From a virus, in IMG/VR virus record IMGVR_UViG_3300030329_004398, positions 1 through 34,475 of that record: 34,475 nucleotides of DNA; one strand, 5' to 3'. The notes under the pieces were generated by a model. That model had not been told where the DNA came from. It saw only the letters and a list, made by a program, of their open reading frames with translations, and did not search any database. The position numbers were made by a program, and so were the translations under genes. Each line of letters starts with the position of its first letter. Positions within the stretch are counted from its first letter, which is position 1. Below are positions 8,119-17,992 of this stretch, piece by piece.

Positions 8119-9876
8119 ATGAAAGCAGCAGACTTTTTCAAAATGGCTTACAGCGACAATAACACAAACATTATGTCGCTTTATCTTAGTCAAATGCAGC
8201 AATCCCAGAGAAGCTCCGTTGCCAGGCAGCGTGATATATCAGCCAGGATCTCCAGGCTTGAGACCCAGCTCGGCAGGTTTCGTCGTGACTACAATTTAGC
8301 CATTCAAAAAAACCCGGGAAGGAAACGAAACTTCGAGATCCTAAAGCAGAACTACAGAGAGCGGAACAGTCTTCGTACTGAGATTGGAAAAAACAACCGA
8401 GCACTGCTATCGGCAGGGGTTGATGTCGCAAGCATACAACAACGCAGTCAGGGAATGATGCTGGAAGCCCAGCAAATGAAAGCAAGAATAGAAAAGAATG
8501 TCAGAAAAGAATGGGAAGCGACATCCAAAGTTAAAAAGCTTGCTGAAGAACTGGATGATAATGCAACAAGAACACGTACGCTTGGTCTTGATACGGCAAC
8601 AGTTGATGTTGCAGGTTTAACAGACAAACAAAAAATCATGTTTGCAAGTCTTTTGTACACCAAGCTGAAGGACCATAAAAACTTAGGAACCCCAGAATCG
8701 ATAAAATCGGCAATCGAAGGAAAATACGAAACAAGCGTTTTAACCAACAGAGAAATAAATCAGCAATTGAATAAAGATATTGCCGCTGCAACAGGAAAAA
8801 TAAAAGGCGCAGGCAGACAACTAATTAGGCTTGGTGGGAAGGAAGTTAATCTTGTCAAGGAAGTTGAAAAAGCTAAAAAAGAATTGGAAAAAGTACAAGC
8901 TGCAGTAAAAGCATCCGAACAAAAATTAAATATAAACCCTGAACAACAAAACAAGATTAATAAGTTGAGGGCAAATAAGGACCTTATTGCATATCTTGAG
9001 GATGCAAAAGACTACCAGATTGACGGGTATTATACGGATGAAAAAGGCCAGCAACGACAATATGACCAAAGAGCAGCAAATGAAGCCAGGGCGGAGTTGC
9101 TGGCTATTGGAATGCAAGACCCTGCTCAAGTGCCACTTGAGGAAATTCAGCTTCTCGACAGGACCGGGTATCTTGAGATAGAGGCGAACAAGAGAGCGTT
9201 GGAAGCACAGATGCGCTCTATTGGAACGGATTCTACGTTGCCTCGCATGTTGGCAGCCCCTCAATTCAACCTATTTACTCCTATTGGCCAAATAAACTCT
9301 TATATCCGCGATATGAAGTCCGGTCTGGAGAAGAACAGACTCATGGCAGGGCAAATAGCTGAAATGGGAGAAAATCCTGAATTTACGCGTTTGTACAACA
9401 ATGCTGCTCCAAACCAAAGGATTGTCTTTGCTGTCATGCCCATGGTGTCTGACAGGGTTAAAAACGTAAAGGACGGTAAGCTGAATCCCGAAACGGGTAT
9501 CGAGAAGAAGGCGGCCCAATACATAACTTCGTTGCAGACAGGAGGTAAGGATTGGTCACCCAATCTTCGGGCCCCGGCATTGGTTGACATGGCCGAAAAT
9601 CTCTATGGTGACAACGAAACCAAGAAGGCCGAATTCATAACGTATGTTCTTGCCGCGCAGCAGGTTAAAATGGCACCAGGATATACTTACGAAAAAGAGA
9701 CAGCAAACCCTGAAAAGTTTAAAAAATCTGCTCGAAGAAAATTAGTTAAAGAAGCAGAACAAGAAGGCTCTACTTTAGAAGAGATAGCTGCTGATCTTTG
9801 GGAATCAAAACCATTTTCTATAGGAACCAATGAAGCTTTAGACAAAGAACTTATGGAAGAAATGGGAGGTAACTAA
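8119..9876 (+). CDS. Internal virion protein, gp15-like position
   Basis: A 585-aa protein, almost wholly helical and charged. Coiled-coil-like stretches occur at about 28-140 and 220-290 (KEVEKAKKELEKVQAAVKA). There is no signal peptide and no catalytic motif that I recognise. It is flanked by the gp14-like and giant gp16-like genes, and shares one base with the latter (TAATG). T7 gp15 (747 aa) is likewise helical and forms the middle of the ejection channel. Function is assigned by order, size and composition. The 3' end (from about 9700) is visibly more AT-rich than the middle. Confidence 0.55.
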   Translation: MKAADFFKMAYSDNNTNIMSLYLSQMQQSQRSSVARQRDISARISRLETQLGRFRRDYNLAIQKNPGRKRNFEILKQNYRERNSLRTEIGKNNRALLSAGVDVASIQQRSQGMMLEAQQMKARIEKNVRKEWEATSKVKKLAEELDDNATRTRTLGLDTATVDVAGLTDKQKIMFASLLYTKLKDHKNLGTPESIKSAIEGKYETSVLTNREINQQLNKDIAAATGKIKGAGRQLIRLGGKEVNLVKEVEKAKKELEKVQAAVKASEQKLNINPEQQNKINKLRANKDLIAYLEDAKDYQIDGYYTDEKGQQRQYDQRAANEARAELLAIGMQDPAQVPLEEIQLLDRTGYLEIEANKRALEAQMRSIGTDSTLPRMLAAPQFNLFTPIGQINSYIRDMKSGLEKNRLMAGQIAEMGENPEFTRLYNNAAPNQRIVFAVMPMVSDRVKNVKDGKLNPETGIEKKAAQYITSLQTGGKDWSPNLRAPALVDMAENLYGDNETKKAEFITYVLAAQQVKMAPGYTYEKETANPEKFKKSARRKLVKEAEQEGSTLEEIAADLWESKPFSIGTNEALDKELMEEMGGN

Positions 9877-12800
9877 TGGCACTGCCCTATCCCCAGGTTC
9901 CTGGTGCTGCAAAAGCTCCTAAAAAAAGAAAACAGTTTGACCCTGAAGAACTCGCCAGGCTTCAGGAACAGGAAGTCATGCTTTCCGAGGAGTTGGATTA
10001 CATCAGGCAGAACAACGCATTGCCCCCTGGTGATACTCCCAGAAATGAATTTCTTAACAGGAATGTGGATATCGAGGCATACACGATGCAGTTACAGTCT
10101 CGATTGGGAGAGCTTGCATCGAAGCGTCAGGAGCTTGAAAAGGAAGTTAGGGAGTTTGAATACCGCTCTGCAATGCAGCGAGCCAGGGAAGAGGACATTG
10201 CAGCAGACCCGCGCACTCCAGCGCAGAGGGGCAGAGACAGAAAACAAGAAGAGCAGATTGATAGACAGATAAAAGCCATCACAAGAAGGATTACAAACCA
10301 CCAGCTTGAAGGCAATGAGAAGGGGGTGGAAGAAGAAAGGAAACGCTTGAGGCACCTTCAATTCCAAAAGCATCAGATTCACGTTCCCACGACACGTAAG
10401 CAAGCTCAGGTGTACGAGCTTCATGAAGCAGAGAAGGCAAAATCCCGGACGCGACTGATATCAAACTTCATCAACAGAACGATGAAGCAGCTCAGAAGAA
10501 CCCATCCTGATATGGAAGAGTCTAAAGTACACGAGCTGGCACTGAAAAGATTCCAGGATGCCGTCGGAACCAAAGCCGTAGAGCCATCAGGTGAGTTTGC
10601 TTATCTAAAAGATGCGCCTGATGTTACTGTTGACTGGGAGACGTTCACGATGTACGACCCCGAGCTGGGGACCAGGCGACGCATGACTAGAGAAGAAGGT
10701 GCTCGTCTTGCCAGGGAAAGGCAAATCTTACATCTTCCCAAAACGACATTGGCCATGTTGGAGAACAGGAAAAAGCCCCAGGCGTTATTTGATTCGATAC
10801 AGAATCAGCTAAGGGGTCTCGATGAAACCAGAGCTATGTTGACGCGCCTAAGGAATGACCCACAGGTGAGGGGCAGGATATCGGAAGAAGAATTCAACAG
10901 AAGAATGCTTGATATCGCATCGGAAACCGAGCGTCTTGAAAAGGCGAAAATAAAAGCCAAAGCCAAATTAGATTTGCTACCTGATCCAAAGAATCTTTCC
11001 TGGTTCCTTACGCCCGAGGCGCGACCTGGTGGGGTGGTCGTTGAAAACTGGTATCAGCATAAGCTTCGTTATCTTTTGACATTCGCATCGATGGGAACAA
11101 CCGCTCTTCTCAGGGAGGCATCAACTGTAACAAAGGACCCCGATAAGCCAAAGTCTGAGTTTGGTTATTTTGAGATTCTTCCAGATGCCCCAAGTATTCT
11201 GAGAACGAAGGAGGAGGGAGGTCTTGAAGGAGGAGGCGGATTTGACTGGTGGAACAGCGAAGCAATGTCCGCAGCGCAAGCGACAATGCCTATGTTTAGC
11301 TTCATGACAAAGCACTACCCCGGCATTGTCCATGGGGGCACAGGAACACGATTTACCGCTGCCGTTCTTGCAGGACTGGGTGACATAGCCATGCCTGTTG
11401 GTCCCGAAGCCTTGGGTATCGTTGCAGCAAAGGCTGCAGCTCCCATCGGGGCGGGTATCAGTGGAGTGGCAAAAACAGGGAAGGTTGCTTTAAAGGTTGG
11501 AGAAAAGGGGCATAAGTTTAGAGAATCAGTGCGGAAGTTGCGAAGGCAAAAAAGCAGGGGAATCGACAAACAGAAGATAAAAGTAGCCAAGGATATACTG
11601 GACAAGGGTGACAGGCTCGGCCGTGCCATAATGACTTCGGGGTTTTCCGAAGGGAACAAGTATCTGGCGAACACGACTGTAAAGGCCATGACGGTCAGAC
11701 AGGTCAATGATGCACTCGACAAGGGAAGCGGAGTTGAAGGCTCATGGCTGAAGCGACGATTTAAAGGGATTGGGGCTGCTTTTAACCCCCTGGAAAACCC
11801 GAGCACGATACGATCTGCCGCTGCGGGCAAAGTAGCGGAACAACTGGCGGACAGCCTGGGGAATCAGTCCGCTGCGATCAAGGCATTCAAAGCCAATCCG
11901 GTCGAATTTAAAGCCTGGATGAGTGAAACATTGAATCGTGTTCCACATGGAACAGCAGATGAAAGAGCCATGAAGGCTATCCTGGCGAGTGACTCCATTG
12001 ATTTGGACACGATATTCAAGGCGTTTAGGAATGAAGCTATCGGTGCCTCGAAAGAGATAAAGGATGGGATTCTGAATAGCGCACTCATGCAGCGGGAAAA
12101 GATAGCCAAATACATCAATGATGAGTTTGCAACGATTGACAGTGATTTTCTCGACATGTTTAACAATCGATTGTTTGCTGCTCGAATCATTGAAGAGAAT
12201 CGCTTATTGCCAGAAATCACCCGGTCCCTGGATGATGGAACCTTCGATGCCCGGACCATCGTTGATGGTGCCACCCCTGAGCAAATACAGGCGGCGGCGA
12301 AGGAAACGATGCAAGACTATGTGGAGCTGAATCTCTTCAACCGGGCACCCAACAACATGATATTCGTCACCAGGGATTTGCTGGTCGATGAAACGCTGGG
12401 CGCAGATCCAAACTTCGCAAGAGCGATTGCGGAGAAGTCTGGTAAAATCTACAACGAAATGAAAGTCTTAGAGAATGGAGATACGACCTTCGGGAACATG
12501 TCCGACCTTGTCTCCAGGATTATCATCACCAACAAGGGAACAGATACGATCAGAAGATCACCCAAGTGGAGGAGCATCCTTCGCAACGTCATAAAGAAGG
12601 AAGGATTGAACATGGAAGACATGAGTCTTGTCCATGATCAAATCAAAAGCTACTATGCCAAACAGACGGCAAAGGAGTTTGCTGACAGAGGACTGGCATT
12701 TACCGGCCGAAAATCAATCGCAGCACCTTCAAGGCCCTTGGAGACCCCTGCTGGCGCTCTTATGACAGAGCGAGCGTTTAAGTATGCTTCTGGAACACCC

Positions 12801-15800
12801 AGGGAAAGGAGACCGTTTAGTCCTACAGACTTTTTTAGAAGAACGGGTAGTCAGACCGATATTATCACCTTGCAAGGCCTGGCGAAGGCCAAGAAAAGTC
12901 TTCTGGGAAGACTGGGCCGCAGGTATTCATTAACCGAAAGAGCACCCGTGGCCGTGCAGAACATGATGAAAGACATGAAGGCAACGGACTCGGCTGTTTT
13001 TGAAGATATAGTCAAAACATTGAAAGAAGGCTCAAAGAGAAAAGAATCTCCTCCTGATATAGTAAATGGATTGATATCCAGAAACATCGAAGATCAAGTT
13101 GAGTTTTCCCTTAACCAGCTAAAAGATGCAGCGTCCCGGCGCGGGGTGGATCAGTTTACTGCAGCAGAGATTAAAACCTTTCTGGCTTCGCAGGACATGA
13201 GCAAGCATCTTCCTCTATTCGAAGGGGAGAGTTTCCTTCTGAAAGATGTTGTCGAAACCCTTAGGCCTGCAATAAGAACAGATAAACAAAAAAAGTTTTT
13301 TGAACGGTATCTGAAGACTTTTTTCCAATTTACGAAAAAAGAAACGAAAAAGAAAATACCTAGATGGTTAGAAGGTTTTGAAGAAACAGATATTGAAGGC
13401 GCATTGAAATGGGTCAGAGAGAGAAGCGGAGAAACCTTAAAGCAGAGAGGAATGGCTCTTAGAAGATTTGAGCTTTCGGGAGAGGCCTATACGGAAGCTG
13501 CTCTTGTGACCATTGCAAACGACATGAGCAAACTACGCAATAATAAGATTATCGACGCTTCCCTTATGAACAATCCTTCGCTTCGATTCGAGCTTATACC
13601 CAGTCTACGGGCAGAACGGAAAGGTGATTTTCTGTGGAACGGCACCTACGGATATCGGGTAGATGAAGTCATGGAAGGCATCATATCCGAACACAGAGGC
13701 AGATTGACGGATGATCAAATCAACCTTCTAAAGGAATCGAAGGGATATCAGGATGCCGTTAATTCATTGAACAGAGCCTACATGCGTGTATGGTCTAACT
13801 TCAACAATCCTCGCTACGTTGGAAAACAGCTTGATGTAATGCTTAAAGGTGCTCTTGAAGAAGGCATAGATGGATTGGACGAGGCTGTTGAATCCATAAT
13901 TGCAAAAGATAAGGCATTTACCAGAGACATAAATAACGCAAGCAATCAATTGGGGAACGCAGTTAGAGCCAGCGAAGAAAGCAAAATAATACGAACGCTT
14001 AAGCAAAAAGAACAATTAATCCAGACGCTGCCCAGGGATCAGGTGATCATCCAAAAACAGGAGCTAAGAGAATTAAAGAAATCCAGAGCAACGTCTGACA
14101 AAGCTGCACGAAAAGCGGCCAGGGAAAAAAACAAAGAGACCATTGATCAGAAACGTGAAGAGCTTATGGTGGAAGAGGGTATTGCCCCTCCCATGGCAGC
14201 AGACATAAAAGCTCCGCTTGTTAAGAAGCGTCGCGAGATAATGAAAGCATACAGAGAACACATGAAAGGTGTGAAAAAAGCGTATTGGAAAGAAAGGAAT
14301 GCTTTAATTCGAGAGAAGAGAGCGAAATTCAGAAAGGAACAAGGCCTGATAAGACATACCAGGGAGGAGCGAAAACGAAGATACGACATCGTTAGAAAGA
14401 ATGTAAAAGAGTTTATCAAACGTGAAATGGAAAACATTCAGATAAAATACGATGCGTATGATTTGAAGATGAAAAAGAAGCATGGCATACCGGAGAAGAT
14501 GACGGATAGCGAATACGACATCATGCGGAAGAAATACCACCAGGAAAGCCAGCGATACAACAAAGAAACCTTCCTGGATAGAGAAGGAGTAAGAAGAGAA
14601 GAAATCAGCAGAGTTGTTCAATCAATCAGCCCGAGAATTGCTGATGACTTGGATTTAAAACAAATCGATGACCTCGTTGAGGCTGACGTTCTCGCTAGAT
14701 TCGACGCGGTTGAAGCCAAGCACAAAGTGGAGCGAGCAGCGATGCGAGCCAATTTTGAAGCGCAAGTGAAAGCCGGGGAGATGACCGAACAGCGTATGCG
14801 GTCAATGATATACGGCTACAACCGATACAAATACTTTGACAAATGGAATGAGATTGACGACTACACCATTGATTCCTATGCCAGGCATTTTGACCCAGAG
14901 GGAGACGTAGAAGGCCTGGCGGCTGCAGTGCGGGATGAGATGCGGGAATGGGATGCTGTCTGGGGCATGAAAAGAAGAGACGCAAGAATTGAACACATGA
15001 ATCAAAAGAGGTTGGAATGGGGCTTCCCCGTAAAAGACCCTGAGAAGGCTGCAGCATACAAGAAAGACATGAAGGAATATGCAAAAGCCCAACGCATAGA
15101 ACACATAGAAAGAAGAAAAAAGCATCGAGAAGCTCAGATGAAGGAACAGGAGCTGGTGTCAATGAAAAGAGAAGAGCTTGAAAGAAGACAGTCAGTCGTT
15201 AGAGAACGGATGAAACAATTCAAAGAAAAGCAAAAGAAAGCCAGTGAAATAGAAAAGGAAAAATGGAAAGAGGAGAGAACCCAGAGATGGGATGAAGTCA
15301 GCAAAAAGTTAGGCTTGCGTAAGCCTGTGAAGGGCAGAGAGGAGAAGATGAAACGTATTGCTGAAAAAATAAAAACTCTTCGCAAAAAACTCCAGGAAGA
15401 GATGAATGCCTTTAAGGATAAACAAAAGCTTGATTATGCTAAGTTTGGAGAAGCCGAACGGGAACGGTTAGGCTTGAAGAGAACGCTCAGCGAAAAGGAA
15501 AAAGCACAAGCCTGGGAGAAGGTAAAGCAGAGAAAATTGGAATTGAAAGATGACGAAGGCCTGGCGACACTGCAGGGCAAAGTAAAGGAAGGGGTTTTAA
15601 GCAGAACACCATACCCAACCCGCTCTGAGTTTGCGGAGTTTGCGGATTTTAATCCGAACATACATCCCTTGAACGATGTTAAAAACAAACTTAAATCCAA
15701 ACTCGAAGACGCGGGTATTGATCTGTACAGCGATGTCGCGCCTGCTGGAATGCTTCAGCAAATCAATCAGATCATTCATAACCCATCGAAGGATCTGGCT

Positions 15801-17318
15801 GTAATTCTGCAGCCAAAGACTATAGAAAAGTTGAAAAATACTCTGAAGAACAAGGATTTTCAAAGAGCCTTGGAAGCGTATTCCGTTAGAGACGCTGAGG
15901 GATCAGCCAAAATATTTAAATGGATCAAAGAAAGCGTAGAGAGAATGCGACAGATACAGACAGGTGGCCTGCTCGGTGGCTGGGTTGTGACCCGGTATGC
16001 AGGTCTTAACATATGGTCTGCCCCTGCTCTGATGATGATGACAAGGGGAGTAGCAGGAACAGCTTCGGATCTTTCCGAATTGGCTGTAAGCTGGTTCAGG
16101 AGAGGGGGCGGAAAGGAAACCATGTTTGTTGATGTCTATGGAAGGCCATGGACATTTGATGAAATAGCTGCTGCAGAAGCGAGGAACCCATTGTTCGCGT
16201 CTGCTCTGGCTGCAGAAATGGACTCAGGCAATCTTGCATACCTTATGGAGGTAATGAAAAGCCATGAATATTCCCAAAAGCTTCGGAAGCTCACTCCATT
16301 TTCAGCCCGAAACTATGTGGCTCGGTTTGCTGATTTTACTGATAGTGTCCTTAGACGTGCTGTATTCCGCAACGGGCTTAAGCGAGGATTGACAGAAGCA
16401 CAGGCAGCAAGAGAAGCGAAGGATGCTCTGTTCGATTATGCCAAGGCAAGAGAAAGCACGGTGAACAGACGGATAGGTCAGGCCCTTATGTTCTGGTCGT
16501 TTCAAGCCGAAAGCATCCGTGCTCTTGCAGATGCAATGGCAAGAGGCGAAGTCAGACCCGTCGTGCATGCATACCGGGCAATCCGCAAAATGGCGCAGCA
16601 GCAAGGCCTGGATGCGCAGGGAAGCAGCTATGACATGGCTCGCGTTTACCGCTACATATCGGAAGACTTCGAGGACAACCCCTCCATAGTTGGCGGGTTT
16701 ACAATACCGGCACTCGAAAGCTTTGGTCTCTTAGCAGAAGGGTTTGGCAACGTTGCATCTGTGGCGGTGGGAGATGCGAGTTTCCAGGAGGCACTATCAA
16801 GGCAGGTTAAAATCCTGACAAACAGAAGTCAGTTTCGGCCCCTTCTTGATGGTCTTATTGCAGAAATCGAAAAGAAAGACGATCTTAGCATGGGCAAGGG
16901 TGGGTTTGTTCCAAATGCCTATGTGTCTGGAATGCCTGATTTTGCATGGGAGGAACTTAAAAACCGAAACTGGATAAAAGCTGTTGACCCCTTGAAGCGC
17001 AGACAAGGTAAAGCTACTCGAGATAATGAGCAATGGAAGTTTGTTGACCACGAATCCAAGGCTGCCTTCGAGCATATACAGCGTGGCATGCTAGCCATTG
17101 GAATCAAAAGAGCAATAGAGGATAACGTGATTAAGACTCGAGCAATATTTGCAGGATCAGAAGAAGGCATGGTTCCCTATCCCTTATCAGGTTCTGGTGG
17201 ATTGTGGGATTTAATATTGTACCATGCTGCAGTAAAATCATTTCTATCTAAACAAGCCGAGGATTTAAAGATACAATATAAAGGATGGCAGATAGAAAGA
17301 TCTTTGCAGCAGCAATAG
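9876..17318 (+). CDS. Giant internal virion / DNA-ejection-type protein (2,480 aa)
   Basis: One open frame of 7.4 kb, about 22% of the genome, in the place of T7 gp16 (1,318 aa). Visible layout: charged helical start (1-370); hydrophobic segments near 395-412 and Gly/Ala-rich near 490-540; a long helical middle; an extremely Lys/Glu/Arg-rich zone (about 1400-1930) typical of coiled coil; then a Gly-rich hydrophobic stretch (about 2027-2060, with GGLLGGWVVTRYAGLN). After that comes a conserved-looking block with LFDY (Phe2186-Tyr2188) and MFWSFQ (2205-2210). A similar 'FDY ... PF..W.r' block occurs in many very large phage virion proteins. No lytic transglycosylase, polymerase, nuclease or ATPase motif was seen. 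Good AGGAGG-like site (GGGAGG) before ATG 9876. Confidence 0.68.
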   Translation: MALPYPQVPGAAKAPKKRKQFDPEELARLQEQEVMLSEELDYIRQNNALPPGDTPRNEFLNRNVDIEAYTMQLQSRLGELASKRQELEKEVREFEYRSAMQRAREEDIAADPRTPAQRGRDRKQEEQIDRQIKAITRRITNHQLEGNEKGVEEERKRLRHLQFQKHQIHVPTTRKQAQVYELHEAEKAKSRTRLISNFINRTMKQLRRTHPDMEESKVHELALKRFQDAVGTKAVEPSGEFAYLKDAPDVTVDWETFTMYDPELGTRRRMTREEGARLARERQILHLPKTTLAMLENRKKPQALFDSIQNQLRGLDETRAMLTRLRNDPQVRGRISEEEFNRRMLDIASETERLEKAKIKAKAKLDLLPDPKNLSWFLTPEARPGGVVVENWYQHKLRYLLTFASMGTTALLREASTVTKDPDKPKSEFGYFEILPDAPSILRTKEEGGLEGGGGFDWWNSEAMSAAQATMPMFSFMTKHYPGIVHGGTGTRFTAAVLAGLGDIAMPVGPEALGIVAAKAAAPIGAGISGVAKTGKVALKVGEKGHKFRESVRKLRRQKSRGIDKQKIKVAKDILDKGDRLGRAIMTSGFSEGNKYLANTTVKAMTVRQVNDALDKGSGVEGSWLKRRFKGIGAAFNPLENPSTIRSAAAGKVAEQLADSLGNQSAAIKAFKANPVEFKAWMSETLNRVPHGTADERAMKAILASDSIDLDTIFKAFRNEAIGASKEIKDGILNSALMQREKIAKYINDEFATIDSDFLDMFNNRLFAARIIEENRLLPEITRSLDDGTFDARTIVDGATPEQIQAAAKETMQDYVELNLFNRAPNNMIFVTRDLLVDETLGADPNFARAIAEKSGKIYNEMKVLENGDTTFGNMSDLVSRIIITNKGTDTIRRSPKWRSILRNVIKKEGLNMEDMSLVHDQIKSYYAKQTAKEFADRGLAFTGRKSIAAPSRPLETPAGALMTERAFKYASGTPRERRPFSPTDFFRRTGSQTDIITLQGLAKAKKSLLGRLGRRYSLTERAPVAVQNMMKDMKATDSAVFEDIVKTLKEGSKRKESPPDIVNGLISRNIEDQVEFSLNQLKDAASRRGVDQFTAAEIKTFLASQDMSKHLPLFEGESFLLKDVVETLRPAIRTDKQKKFFERYLKTFFQFTKKETKKKIPRWLEGFEETDIEGALKWVRERSGETLKQRGMALRRFELSGEAYTEAALVTIANDMSKLRNNKIIDASLMNNPSLRFELIPSLRAERKGDFLWNGTYGYRVDEVMEGIISEHRGRLTDDQINLLKESKGYQDAVNSLNRAYMRVWSNFNNPRYVGKQLDVMLKGALEEGIDGLDEAVESIIAKDKAFTRDINNASNQLGNAVRASEESKIIRTLKQKEQLIQTLPRDQVIIQKQELRELKKSRATSDKAARKAAREKNKETIDQKREELMVEEGIAPPMAADIKAPLVKKRREIMKAYREHMKGVKKAYWKERNALIREKRAKFRKEQGLIRHTREERKRRYDIVRKNVKEFIKREMENIQIKYDAYDLKMKKKHGIPEKMTDSEYDIMRKKYHQESQRYNKETFLDREGVRREEISRVVQSISPRIADDLDLKQIDDLVEADVLARFDAVEAKHKVERAAMRANFEAQVKAGEMTEQRMRSMIYGYNRYKYFDKWNEIDDYTIDSYARHFDPEGDVEGLAAAVRDEMREWDAVWGMKRRDARIEHMNQKRLEWGFPVKDPEKAAAYKKDMKEYAKAQRIEHIERRKKHREAQMKEQELVSMKREELERRQSVVRERMKQFKEKQKKASEIEKEKWKEERTQRWDEVSKKLGLRKPVKGREEKMKRIAEKIKTLRKKLQEEMNAFKDKQKLDYAKFGEAERERLGLKRTLSEKEKAQAWEKVKQRKLELKDDEGLATLQGKVKEGVLSRTPYPTRSEFAEFADFNPNIHPLNDVKNKLKSKLEDAGIDLYSDVAPAGMLQQINQIIHNPSKDLAVILQPKTIEKLKNTLKNKDFQRALEAYSVRDAEGSAKIFKWIKESVERMRQIQTGGLLGGWVVTRYAGLNIWSAPALMMMTRGVAGTASDLSELAVSWFRRGGGKETMFVDVYGRPWTFDEIAAAEARNPLFASALAAEMDSGNLAYLMEVMKSHEYSQKLRKLTPFSARNYVARFADFTDSVLRRAVFRNGLKRGLTEAQAAREAKDALFDYAKARESTVNRRIGQALMFWSFQAESIRALADAMARGEVRPVVHAYRAIRKMAQQQGLDAQGSSYDMARVYRYISEDFEDNPSIVGGFTIPALESFGLLAEGFGNVASVAVGDASFQEALSRQVKILTNRSQFRPLLDGLIAEIEKKDDLSMGKGGFVPNAYVSGMPDFAWEELKNRNWIKAVDPLKRRQGKATRDNEQWKFVDHESKAAFEHIQRGMLAIGIKRAIEDNVIKTRAIFAGSEEGMVPYPLSGSGGLWDLILYHAAVKSFLSKQAEDLKIQYKGWQIERSLQQQ

Positions 17319-17327
17319 GAGTTAGCA

Positions 17328-17678
17328 ATGGAAGAGTCGATTTTTAAGTACCTGCTGGATTACGGTTCGCTTGGCATAACTGCCGGTCTTCTCTTCTGGC
17401 TTTATCTTCATTCGCAGAAGCAGGTTGATAAGATTCGCATCCAGTCCAGGGAGGACTTGAACATGCTTAGAGACAGGTACGAGGTTGTGATCAGCAAGTA
17501 CGATCAGGACAAGGATCTGTTCTTCAGCGAGCGTCAGCAGATGCACAACCAGGTTGTCATGAAGATCGAATCGATAGAGAAGACAATCGAGAAGCAGGAC
17601 AAGGCTATCGAGTCGATCAAGGATAAGATAGATCAAATCCTGATACTAAGAGAGCACAGAAATCAGGTGGCGGGTTGA
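17328..17678 (+). CDS. Membrane-anchored coiled-coil protein, holin-like (BhlA/UviB-type) candidate
   Basis: A 116-aa protein with one N-terminal membrane segment (about residues 10-28, YGSLGITAGLLFWLYL) followed by a charged helix up to residue 110. This arrangement resembles BhlA/UviB holin-like peptides ('...l...G.faal..wll....k...') and also i-spanins. It stands 9 bp after the giant gene with an AGGAG site and upstream of the amidase gene, so a role in lysis is likely. It is longer than typical BhlA (70-90 aa). A superinfection or virion role cannot be excluded. Confidence 0.55.
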   Translation: MEESIFKYLLDYGSLGITAGLLFWLYLHSQKQVDKIRIQSREDLNMLRDRYEVVISKYDQDKDLFFSERQQMHNQVVMKIESIEKTIEKQDKAIESIKDKIDQILILREHRNQVAG

Positions 17679-17788
17679 CTCCTGAGTCCATTACTGGTAT
17701 ATTTTAATTGCTGCATGAAGCAGCAGAAAAAAAACACACCTAATTATATGGTGCGGAAGTTTTTTTGACTGGTTAGTGAAAGTTGGAT

Positions 17789-17820
17789 AACCACCATCTT
17801 TTTAGGTGGTGGTTTTTTTT
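17789..17820 (+). terminator. Intrinsic terminator inside the lysis region
   Basis: An 11-bp stem (17789-17799 with 17804-17814, one G-U pair), a TTTT loop and a T-run to 17820 make a strong Rho-independent terminator. It separates the holin-like gene from the small peptides, amidase and methyltransferase. Upstream, GGTTA (17771-17775) could pair with TAACC (17788-17792) and compete with the terminator stem, a possible antiterminator; this alternative is speculative. Confidence 0.88.
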
Positions 17821-17830
17821 GGGGGCCGAG

Positions 17831-17992
17831 ATGGAAGACAGCAAAAAGCAGGCCGAACGACTGGTAGGTAAGAAATTAACTTGTGATCAGTGGATGAATA
17901 TATTAAAGAAACTGAAGAAGAAGAAACCAGATATGCATCCGAGGATGCCAACCATTATTATACAGGTGAACAATGCCAGACATAAAAGTTGA
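17831..17992 (+). CDS. Small Lys-rich hypothetical protein (53 aa)
   Basis: ATG 17831 follows GGGGG by five bases, 11 bp after the terminator. The 53-aa product is highly basic in its middle (ILKKLKKKKPD) with a hydrophobic beta strand TIIIQV near the end. A longer frame starting at 17783 would begin inside the terminator stem and is not credible. It overlaps the next small gene by 20 bases. I do not recognise the family. It could be a lysis accessory or a nucleic-acid-binding peptide; the evidence that it is expressed is only the start site and tight packing. Confidence 0.45.
   Translation: MEDSKKQAERLVGKKLTCDQWMNILKKLKKKKPDMHPRMPTIIIQVNNARHKS

Noticed and set aside
7427-8202. Leftward frames of 92-185 codons opposite the gp14-like gene
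   Set aside because: Cys/Ser/Leu-rich translations mirror the Ala/Gln-rich gene on the other strand; typical shadows.
14073-15863. Hydrophobic leftward frames opposite the charged zone of the giant gene
   Set aside because: Phe/Leu/Ser-rich products are the complement of Lys/Glu/Arg codons; not membrane proteins.
17709-17726. Hairpin TGCTGC/GCAGCA followed by an A-run
   Set aside because: The stem is only six pairs and no T-run follows on either strand in the right place; not a terminator.
17760-17793. TTGACT with a 17-bp spacer as a promoter for the endolysin genes
   Set aside because: The would-be -10 (TAACCA) is poor and the start would fall inside the terminator hairpin.
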